From NCBI GenBank assembly GCA_015179125.1, contig WHVA01000018.1, positions 372,001-436,000 of the forward strand: 64,000 nt of DNA. The letters are read 5' to 3'. This document shows, piece by piece, positions 33,126 through 42,300 of this stretch. Under the pieces are notes generated by a model. It had not been told where the DNA came from and searched no databases. It saw only the letters and a program-made list of their open reading frames with translations. Source of the DNA: Gautieria morchelliformis. Lineage: Eukaryota > Basidiomycota > Agaricomycetes > Gomphales > Gomphaceae. How positions within the stretch are numbered: the first letter of the stretch is position 1; each line of letters starts with the position of its first letter. A program made the position numbers and the translations under genes.

Positions 33126-34498
33126 CCGCTGCGTGTCACAAAATCCAACGCATCTTCCACTTCCGATGCACCATGTTCCACATTTTCGGAAATTCCTTCC
33201 GCAGTGGGCACTCCACTTATGTCTGCGAGTGCGAGGAACTCTGGAAGGAGCTCAAGCTTCTCCTCTGTGGTCATAAGCCGGATGTCAAAGGCTTGGGGGC
33301 ACTCGCGGGCATAGTGGCCTGGTTGTCGGCATCGGAAGCAGGTGATGGTTCCGTGGCCTTTTCCACGCATGCGGTCAACATCCATCGGGGCAGGGCCACT
33401 CTTCGAGGGAGGGGGGCTAGGGTTCCTAATAGGAGCAGGCGGAGCAAGCGTCGGAAATATTTTCCGTGTGGGAATGAATGCACTTCCGGGTTTTGGCACG
33501 GGTGGAGTAGGACGAGCGGAACTGCATGTCATGTTCTGGTTTGTCTCCACAAAGGGCTCATTTGCTTCCCTGTTTCGGGACACCCTCCATGCAGATTGGT
33601 ACCACCCTTCCGGGTCATCGAAATCCGGAGCTCCATCCCCAAGCAGCGCAACTTGGTTCTGGAGTGTCGGATCAAGCCCTCGTCGGAATTTGATGACAAT
33701 CGTCTTGTCGTCGTCATACTCCGCAAGGTCAATGAGCTCCTGGAAGCGGTCGATGTGGTCATCGACTGGATCCTTGGCCTGGTACCAGCTGGTCCCCTTG
33801 AGCTTCGTAAGGGCTGTGAGCTGCTCATTTTTCGGGCAGAACTGGTGGGAAAATGTTTTCTCGAAGGCGTCCCAGTCCCGAAAGTAGTTCCCCTTGCCCT
33901 TTGCTTCATGTCGGATCACCTTGTTTGCAAAATGGGCTGCGTGATCCGACTTGAAAAAGGACAATGCCCAGTGAATCCGAGCCTGGTCATTCGGAAAGAG
34001 GTCTCCAACAATTGCGAAGTAGATGCTGCATGTGTTGAAGAATGCACGTCCCTTCTCCTGATCTCCATCAAAGTCCACTGGAGTTGCAGGTTTGACCTTT
34101 GCCAACTTCACGGACATCCTCTCTTCCACCAGTTCCGCTTTTCCGAAATCCGGCTCATCCAGCATTGCATTTCCACCACTTTGTGGAATATCTAACTTAG
34201 CCAAAATCGTTTGTAAGGCTGTTTCAATCGCGTCGGTCTTCATCCGGTTCCGCATCAATTCCTCCTCCATATTCCAAAGGCGATCATCCGGATCCATGTC
34301 AGAAGGGGAAATATGGGACGGGATCTCCGGGGTTGGGAGCTCGACATAAGAAGAGGGGCTGTCATATACCGTGTGCACGGAAGAGGTTGCGATCTCCGAG
34401 TCGCTGTCTCCGATTCCGAACGCACCTATGGCGAATGCAACGCGCAGTACGACCACTGGTCCTCTAGGGGAGAGACTTTTCTGCTGTAAGGGCAACAC
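33122..34498 (-). CDS. Gypsy Gag ORF
   Basis: 458 codons. Contains a helical capsid region (ALSFFKSDHAAHFANKVIRH; FEKTFSHQFCPKNEQLTALT; DRFQELIDLAEYDDDKTIVI), a proline-rich linker and a single CCHC knuckle CFRCRQPGHYARECPQ near 33300. It starts inside or just after the LTR. Open throughout. Confidence 0.8.
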   Translation of the reverse strand: MLPLQQKSLSPRGPVVVLRVAFAIGAFGIGDSDSEIATSSVHTVYDSPSSYVELPTPEIPSHISPSDMDPDDRLWNMEEELMRNRMKTDAIETALQTILAKLDIPQSGGNAMLDEPDFGKAELVEERMSVKLAKVKPATPVDFDGDQEKGRAFFNTCSIYFAIVGDLFPNDQARIHWALSFFKSDHAAHFANKVIRHEAKGKGNYFRDWDAFEKTFSHQFCPKNEQLTALTKLKGTSWYQAKDPVDDHIDRFQELIDLAEYDDDKTIVIKFRRGLDPTLQNQVALLGDGAPDFDDPEGWYQSAWRVSRNREANEPFVETNQNMTCSSARPTPPVPKPGSAFIPTRKIFPTLAPPAPIRNPSPPPSKSGPAPMDVDRMRGKGHGTITCFRCRQPGHYARECPQAFDIRLMTTEEKLELLPEFLALADISGVPTAEGISENVEHGASEVEDALDFVTRSG

Positions 34499-34911
34499 TG
34501 GCTGGTTGTGGAGATCACACTACCACACAACTGACAAGGGGAAATCCAAAGAGAAAAGTCTAAGGACACCCAATGTCAGCGAGCCCGTATTATACTACGC
34601 TGCGCAGCCAGGGACAACACTTGGCACCCGCCATCAACCCTGCATCCTCCTGACCTCCCTGACCCTTGATTGACCCTTGATGCCACCTATCACGCAAGTC
34701 GCTTGATTTCCGACACTGTTCCGAGAGTGGAAGTCGGAAATTGGAGTGGAACTGGCAAGGCGAACAGAACTGGTGGAAGTTCTCCCAGAAGCGGAATCAT
34801 TTCCGAAAGCGGAGGCGGAGATGGAATCGGAACTTGGATCGGAGTCGGACATGGAGTCGGAACTGGGTGTGGTGTCGGAACTGGAAATGGAAAACAGGGT
34901 GTCCCCTGACA
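34485..34911 (-). repeat. 5' LTR of the reverse-strand Gypsy (family D)
   Basis: 427 bp, on the minus strand TGTCAGGGGACACCCTG...GCCCTTACA. Same family as 5130-5627. Confidence 0.8.
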
Positions 34912-34933
34912 CTAAGGTAACGAAGATGAAGTA

Positions 34934-35828
34934 AGGTAGAGGACACCCAAAACCGACACCCTTATGTAATACGGGCGTCTACGTCACGTGAGCGCAAAAT
35001 CCGGCAGGTCGGAAATTTTTATTTTTATTTGGTGCAGACCCAGCAGTGGTGGGGATTAGAGGGCAAGCCAGTTAACTTATTCACTCTTTTCCTGCCTCTT
35101 TCAGCTCCTGTAGTATAGAATTTGGAAGAATCCGATGACCATGGTATCGCCGGTGAGAGCGCTGCATCGTTTTTGATCTCTGTGGCGGCTTCCTCATCGT
35201 CATCCTCCAGGTCGTCTTCATCCCACTCTGCAAGCCCTTCATTCTCAAGGATCTGAAACCTCCCAATTATCTCATTGTCACCTTCCTCCCACCCATCGTC
35301 AGAGTCTTCTTCCAGGTCTGTAATAAAGTCTGAGCTTGAGTATTCATCCGGCACCTCCTCAATGGTGGTCTTTGTTGACTTCGGCAGTTTTTGCAGGTTC
35401 TGGATTCTTTTTTTCACCGCGGCCAACCTGCGAGTCATTATAGGATCGATTTTGAGACTGGCAGTGAGCAGGAATAGCGTTGTGTGGCTCAGGAAAAAAT
35501 TTTCAGCGGGATTAGCCGAGGTCACGTGTCATCACGTGACGTGCAAAATTGCGTCCTCTCAGAAAATGTCAAGTGCTGCAAAACACTCAAAAACCAATAT
35601 AGAAATTTTAATTTAATTTTTCTATCACCTGCACATTGTCAAGCTTACTCTACTGTCAGTTTGCAGAATTTCAACAAATTCTCTGCAACAAGTGATAGCC
35701 CAATGGAATGCGAAAAGATTCTAGCAAAAAGATTTATATTATATGATCAGGCTTGCGTCATGTAAGCCATTGTCGACGGTGCCCAAATGCTTATGTAATG
35801 GGGTGTCGGTTTTGGGTGTCCTCTACCT
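34934..35828. mobile_element. 895-bp inverted-repeat element with TA target duplication
   Basis: Near-perfect terminal inverted repeats of about 27 bp (AGGTAGAGGACACCCAAAAC...), flanked by TA on both sides (34932-34933 and 35829-35830). Uninterrupted LTR copies show the empty site (GAAGTATGAGAAC), which proves the insertion and the TA duplication. This is the Tc1/mariner-type signature. It carries one ORF without a DDE domain, so it is non-autonomous or an internal deletion derivative. Confidence 0.85.
35025..35525 (-). CDS. Acidic ORF of the TA-flanked element
   Basis: 166 codons. A basic helix after residue 29 (MTRRLAAVKKRIQNLQKL), a long Asp/Glu-rich middle (EEDSDDGWEEGDNEIIGRF; EWDEDDLEDDDEEA) and a basic C-terminus (ERGRKRVNKLTGLP). 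No DDE motif. It may be the surviving N-terminal part of a transposase, whose acidic-then-basic layout recalls the gene at 4026. Function not known. Confidence 0.5.
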   Translation of the reverse strand: MTSANPAENFFLSHTTLFLLTASLKIDPIMTRRLAAVKKRIQNLQKLPKSTKTTIEEVPDEYSSSDFITDLEEDSDDGWEEGDNEIIGRFQILENEGLAEWDEDDLEDDDEEAATEIKNDAALSPAIPWSSDSSKFYTTGAERGRKRVNKLTGLPSNPHHCWVCTK

Positions 35829-36723
35829 TATGAGAACTCACCAGTGATGCCTAAGTCCTCTTCTGGTCGAAGATAGAAATCTACAGGAGAAGGCTCAAGA
35901 TGATGATCACAGCGAGGTCAAGTTTTCACAAGATGGACGTATGATAATTGAACTGGGGAACATACATGCGAATGTGAACTACTTATATCGAATGCTTGTA
36001 CTGTAACAGCGAATAGGAAAGAGGCCATCATGAGTTAGGGTTGGATAGGGGTGCGCAGCATGATACAAAATAGATGAAATAAAGATTCAATAGAATGGAA
36101 GAGGGGTGCGAACATGAAACGACAGAGAGGAAAGAGGGCGAAGGTACCTATGTATGAAAACACGCCTTGGGACCTGTATATATGCTGCCCTGCACGGACT
36201 CTTTGTCTGCTGGGTTGATCCCACGTGACCCACGGGTAGGACGTCCCGCGAATGCATCCCAGCTATATGAACACCTAAAGGGGTTGCATTAGGAAGGTGA
36301 TGGGGCCAGTGATCGATTTGATGGTGTGCTTGCTGGAGAATGATGCAAGCAGTGAATGGTCATTCAGTGAATGTGGCGAAGAGCGAACAGAGAGAACATG
36401 GAGGAGGAGTGGTCGAAGGGAGGGGCGAAGCCAAGCGAACACGGAGGGGGAGTGGTGAAAGGGGAAACAGGGATAGCTGGCTGGAGAAAATACACGAGTC
36501 GTGACAACCCAATCATAGGAACATCGAAAGGGGGTTGAGCAGAGGAGGTGATAGGGCCAGTGATGAACCACCAAGCCGGTCCAAGGACGTCGCTATGGTG
36601 AATGGTGCGAACAGTGAAGATCGATCACTGAATCCAGCAAACGGTGATCAGAGCGAACACGGAGGTGGAGTGAGGAATGGGCAGACAGAGCAACTGAGTA
36701 TAGGTAATAAACACGTCATGACA

Positions 36724-38815
36724 GTGTGGTATGAGCTGTTTTGCAGCATACTGTACAAGTTCAGGTTCACTTGCTGCGAGGTGGAGCATGCTGTGTTCCA
36801 CAGACATGTCAGTCAGGAGTCACTTATCATCACGGTTGATGTAGATGACCTCACAATGGCTGGCAACTCAAAAGAGGTGATCCATAAATTTAAGGATGAG
36901 CTACATGTCATGACCCGTCTATTTCCCTTACCTCGCTGTCTCTACATTCCCCCTCATTGCTCCTCCTGCATCTTCGCCTGAGTTCACCCTACCCTTCGAC
37001 CACTCCTCCTCTCTGTTTGCTCCATTCGCCCTTCGCCCCATTCACCCTTCGCCCCACTCGCCAAACAACCATTCGCTGCTCGCATCATTCGCCAGCAGGC
37101 ACATCATCAAACACGATTGACACCCTCCACCCGGTGTGATGGTTCATCACTGGCCCCATCCTCTTCCCGATCCAACCCCTTTAGGTGTTCGTATGGCTGG
37201 AATGCATTCGCGGGACATCCTACCCATAGGTCGTGTGGGATCAACCCAGCAGACGAAGAGTCTGTGCAGGGTGGCGTATATGCAGGTCCCAAGGCGTGTT
37301 TTTGTACATAAGTACCTTCGTCCCATTTCCTCCCTGCCGTTTCACGTTCGCACTCCTCTTCCATTCTATTGTATCTGTGTTTCATCTATTTGTATCATGA
37401 CTGCGCACCCCTATCCAACCCTGACTCAAGACGGCCTCTTTCCTATTCGCTAGCATTATATGAGCATTTGATATAAGTAGTCTACATTCACATGTATATT
37501 CCTCAGTTCAATTATCATACGTCCATCTTGTGCAAAACTTGACCTCGCTGTGACTACCGTCTTGAGCCCTCTCCTGTAGATTTCTATCTTCAACAAGAGG
37601 GAGACTTAAGCACCACTGGTGAGTTTCCATACTTCACCTTTGTTACCTTAGCCTTCCAACTATTATCTGTGCTGTCGGCAAAGGGCTCCAAAGGAGTGCC
37701 CTTGCCGGCGAAAGGATTGTTGCTACTTAAACAACCTTTCCATGACACCTTGCACGTTACATTGTCAAGTGCCACGGGCTATTTCGCTATGACTGTAGAT
37801 AGGGCGAGCTCCATTCGGGCAGCCCTCTTATCCTCTTAACATTTATTGGTTCACTTTATTCGCCAAACGGCACACTTATTTGCACAACTTATTCGGGCAT
37901 TCGCTGTGTTCACTAATACACAATATTAACGCCTAAAAACCAATTTTGACACTATGCACCGTGTTCAAGATCAAGGACCTCGGTGACTTGCACTGGTTGC
38001 TTGGGATAGAAGTAACGTGAGACTGCAAGTTACACACCATATCATTCTCACAATGTGCATACATCAAGAAGATACTCAAACGGTTCAACTTACAGGATGC
38101 CAACCCATTGAGCATGCCGCTCGATCCCCACCACAATCTCTGTCTGTCGCAGTGCCCCTCGACCCCATGCCAGTTTGATGACATGCTCAGTGTGCCTTAC
38201 CGAGACAGTGCTGGGAACACGTCCAAACATCTCCTTCACTGTTTCCTTCCTAGCGCAATGCATGCAGAACCCCAGTAGGCTGCACTGGGAAGCTGTGAAA
38301 AGAGTTTTCCAGTACCTGAAAGGAATGAAATTAGAGTGTCTTGTCATCGGTGGAACACATAGGGGCCTTGAAGGCTTCTCAGACGTGGACTGGGCCCCAC
38401 AGGAGCATCGGCACTTGATATCAGGGTACGTCTTCACGATGGATGGCGGTGCAATCTCCTAGAGCTTGAAGAAGCAAGCCATAGTCACACTTTCGACTAC
38501 GGAGGCTGAATACATTGCGGTGATGCATGCTGCGAAGGAAGTACTATGGCTGCATATGTTTCTAGCCATATTTCACAGCCGCTTGAGAAGTCACTCACCA
38601 TTCACCTCGACAATATTTCTGCCATTTCCATCACCAAGAATGACAAATATCATCCATGCACAAAGCACATAGATATTCATTACCATTTTATATGCCATGC
38701 CGTTCAGGAGAAACTGATCCAGGTCAACTATGTCCTGACAGCAGACATTGTACTATTGGTAAGTGTGGAACCCAGCAGGACCACGCCTGGCATGGCCAAA
38801 AAGTTAGAGTAGGGA
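36724..38815 (+). pseudogene. Copia RT/RNase H fragment split by an LTR (fossil)
   Basis: Left part: SLIITVDVDDLTMAGNSKEV. Right part after the LTR: FKIKDLGDLHWLLGIEV, FLAQCMQNPSRLHWEAVKRV, GFSDVDWAPQEHRHLISGYV and KKQAIVTLSTTEAEYIAVMH. This is the 3' half of a Copia pol, different from the element at 24670-32089. Several breaks. No LTRs assigned. Confidence 0.75.
36906..37951 (-). mobile_element. Solo LTR, family B, reverse orientation
   Basis: About 1,046 bp, TGTCATGACCC...CCAATTTTGACA on plus. Flanks CTACA and CTATG share only three bases, so the target duplication is weak. Inserted in the Copia RT fragment. Confidence 0.75.
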
Positions 38816-39324
38816 GGACATTAATAGCTTTGGTCTTGTGTGACCAAAGCAGGTATATAGATCAGACATTTATTTAGTTGTACCTCAGTGAAGCATCCAT
38901 TCACTGAGGTACATATGGTATTATGCATTCAGATGCAGGTTTCTTATTTCTGTGTATAGCACCTTTGTTCTGGGTAGATATACATGCAGGCTCAGTGAAG
39001 CATCCGTTCACTGAGCACCTTTGCTCTAGACTACTGTGCATAACCGCCAACACTTTCTGCGTATATACAGTACCAATGAATTTTCAGAAACAAAGCTTTG
39101 GTTTTATTGTAGTTTCATTTATTTTATGTAGTAAAATTTTGTAGAAACCACATTGAGCCATACATAAGCTAGCCTGAAGTACATCTAAGGCACGAGATCA
39201 TTTGGTGGGCTCAATGCTGGCATGAGAATAGACCCAAGATAAAGCCAAACCCAAATGGGAATGATGAAAGAGAGAGACATACACTGTCATTGTTAAATTG
39301 AATGTGATATATTTTCCAACACCA
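38816..39324. other. Spacer: possible Copia 3' end, then 3' flank of the receptor gene
   Basis: Contains two copies of a short inverted motif, CTCAGTGAAGCATCC...TTCACTGAG, at about 38883-38911 and 38991-39020. The part from about 39180 is the 3' flank of the receptor gene, because it matches the end of the decayed copy at 1708-1808. No gene otherwise. Confidence 0.4.
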
Positions 39325-42300
39325 TCAATGACCTGCTGTATAGCTCCCTGCGAGCCAACCCATCAGTGTCAAGACCAGTTTCCTGTGTGCATGAATGAGT
39401 GACAAGCACGCACATAATTTCACATGCCCATCCAAGCTGCCGGTAGCGAGCATGCCCCCCATCTGGGACAGGTCAACAGACCAAACTATAGGTGGGTGCA
39501 TACACATGCGCATACATTGAGCAATCAGTAAAGTGAGTCGCATGCACTCATGATACAAATGTACTGGGACGTACTGGAATCCTTGTGTCCATGCAGTATG
39601 AGCTGCACTTCCCCGGTGTGCAGGTCCCAGAACCGCATGCTCCGGTCATCCGAACCCGATACAACCCACTGGTTGTCGTGGGATACTGCAATGGAGAGCA
39701 CGTGATCCTACATTCACAGTAATGAGTATCACAGTGAAGAGTGGAAGATTTACAGGCGCCAACAGTGTGCAAAGGAGAGTAAAAAGAAGTGCAGGTAGAG
39801 TGGCCTGCCACACACCATATGTCCCATAAACTCAACTGTACACACACACAAACTTTTGTTCTCCCCCCACTCTCCTTTGCAGCTGAGCCCACATCATCTA
39901 CACTGACTTCATACCCCCTCTGTGCACTCTTTAGCAATGGCCCCAAATCCCAGTGTTTCACTGTCTGGTCCCAGCTCCCACTTAAAAGACCCTTTCCATC
40001 AGGCGTGAACGCCATGCTGGACACGCAGTCAGTGTGACCAATGAGGCAATTGACAAGTTGCCCTGTCTGGACATCCCAGAGGCGCACGATAGCATCACGG
40101 TAGCCTGCAGCGACTAGGTCCCCGTTGGGAGAGAAGGTGACAGAGAGTATGTCACTGAGCTACATATTGCAAGCCGAAACCAACACAAAGGTGCCATAAC
40201 CAAGCGTGAACACATGGCATAAGCACAACAGCGCAACAAGGGGCATCAGCATGCCACACATAACAATAGATGATAACACACACATGCACTGGTCCTGTGA
40301 CTGACAGCGTCTTGTGCTGCCTGGTCCCCATGTTCCAGATGCGCACAGTGTTATCCCAGGAGCCGGAAACAAGGAGGTGGCCATCACATGAGAAGTCAAG
40401 CGAAGTAACATAATCATTATGACCCTCTAAGGTAAAGAGGATGTGCTTGTTGGCAATGTCCCATATCTGATGGTGGCATGTGGTGACAGGGTATGAGGAT
40501 TGCAAGGGATAAATGTGCAGGTGAAAGGCAAAACATAGTCCATGGATGAGTGCATTGCAGGAGTCAAGGGGTAGGCGAGGGGGTAAATGATGTGTCAGCC
40601 AATGATGTGAGGAAACACATACTCTAATATTGCTATCGCCAGTGCCTGTTGCGAGGAGCATCCCATCGGGGCTGAAACACATGCTGTCAATGGTGAGGTG
40701 GCCAAAAACAGTATCATCAATGAGCACACTGGTGCGAGTGTAATCAATGTGTGGGTGAGATGAGGGCAGAAGGGAGAGGAGATGAAGTGAAATAGGGGAA
40801 TGGGTTACCACTTACCATGTCCTTGCCCCGGTGGCTGTGTCATATATCTGCACAGAGTGTCTGCACCCAGTCATGAGGAAGTGCCCATCGGCTGAGAAGC
40901 AGATGGATGATACATGGCTGGAAGGTGCCAGGTGAGTTCAGAATTGCTAGACAGACAAGAGACAAGGGGGATGAAGCTTGATCCAGCCATAAAACTCAAT
41001 AAAACAAAACAAAGGGCCCAATCAACTCAGCCATGGCAACTGACCACCTGGCATGATCATGCTCCAATGCATGCATCAAATCAATGTCTACTTGACACTG
41101 CAGGGTCTGCTTGCTGAGAGTGGCTACCCATCCTGTTCCCTGTTATCAAAGAGGGGAATGAGCACATGGGGTGATGGAGAGATGTCTAGTACAGGGCTGG
41201 CAACGCACCAACTTCAACTCCGGCAATGTCATATTTGGATTCACGTTAGGGACCACTGCAGCCATCTCCATCAGCAATGAGACCATCTCATCAAGACCAT
41301 TCACAACTGCCCCCTGCAGTGCACCACCATACTTTCCTCCTTGAGCATTGACATTGGCACCCTTCTCTATGAGCAGCTGAACAGTAGTATGGTGACCCTC
41401 TACCACTGCCGCCTGCAGTGCACTCCCATAGCATCCTCCCTGCACATTCACATCCACACCCTTCTCTATGAGCAACTGGACAGTCATATCATGACCCTGT
41501 GATGCCGCCGCCTCCAGCATGCTCCCATAGTGTCCTCCCTGCACATTCACATCTGCACCCTTCTCTATAAGTAACTGGACAGTTGTATCATGACCCCGTG
41601 ATGCTGCTGCCTCCAGTGCACTCCCATGGAGTCCTCTCTGTACATTCACATCTGCGCCATTCTCTAGGAGTAACTGGACAGTCGTGTCATGACCCTGTGA
41701 TGCCGCTGCCTCCAGCGCGCTCCCATAGTGTCCTCCCTGCACATTCACATCTGCACCCTTCTCTATGAGTAACTGGACAGTTGTATCATGACCCCATGAT
41801 GCTGCTGCCTCCAGTGCACTCCCATGGAGTCCTCCCTGTACATTCACGTCTGCGCCATGCTCTAGGAGTAACTGGACAGTCATATTGTGACCACCTGATG
41901 CGGCTGCCTCCAGTGCACTCCCATGGAGGCCTCCCTGCACATTCGCATCCGCACCATGCTCTAGGAGTAACTGGACAGTTGTATCGTGACCCCGTGACGC
42001 CGCTACCTGCAGAGCACTCCCATAGTGTCCTCCCACCACATTCATGTCTGCACCCTTCTCTAGGAGTAGCTGGACAATCATATCATGACCCCATAATGCC
42101 GCCACCTGCAGTGGTGTGCCATAGAATCCTCCAGGTGCATTCACATTTGATCCTTTCTGCAACAGATCTTGGCATGCTCGTTTCAACCCAGTTTGCGCCA
42201 TGATGCAAAGAGGATCCATCCCAAACTTTCTCCATGGATATCTCTCATGGTAAAGTGACATCCAGTTGACATAAACAGCACTCGTGGGCTCCAAGAGCAT

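Larger units (their letters stand above)
32190..34911 (-). mobile_element. Partial Gypsy retrotransposon (family D), reverse strand
   Basis: In minus orientation: LTR 34911-34485, gag 34498-33122, protease 33125-32391 and a short integrase piece to about 32190. Reverse transcriptase and RNase H were not found. The 5' LTR matches the solo LTR at 5130-5627. The gag and protease frames are open, so the copy is incomplete rather than heavily mutated. Moderately young. Confidence 0.8.
34912..36723 (+). mobile_element. Truncated LTR, family B, carrying a TA-flanked element
   Basis: From CTAAGGTAACGAAGATGAAG to the end CACGTCATGACA this matches the 3' part of the LTR at 17654-18892, except for the 895-bp insertion at 34934-35828. 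Its 5' part is missing where the Gypsy LTR begins. Confidence 0.7.

Noticed and set aside
33029-34195. 388-codon plus-strand ORF
   Set aside because: It is the antisense shadow of the Gypsy gag frame at 33122-34498, which has a zinc knuckle and capsid-like helices.
39548-40087. Reading through 39855-39708 as coding in the WD40 part
   Set aside because: The read-through frame lacks blade motifs there. An intron with phase-0 ends gives a continuous propeller, although the donor (GTTTGT) is not strong.
41583-42203. Plus-strand repetitive ORFs opposite the ankyrin repeats
   Set aside because: They are the antisense of the 99-bp ankyrin units, which keep all frames open by periodicity.
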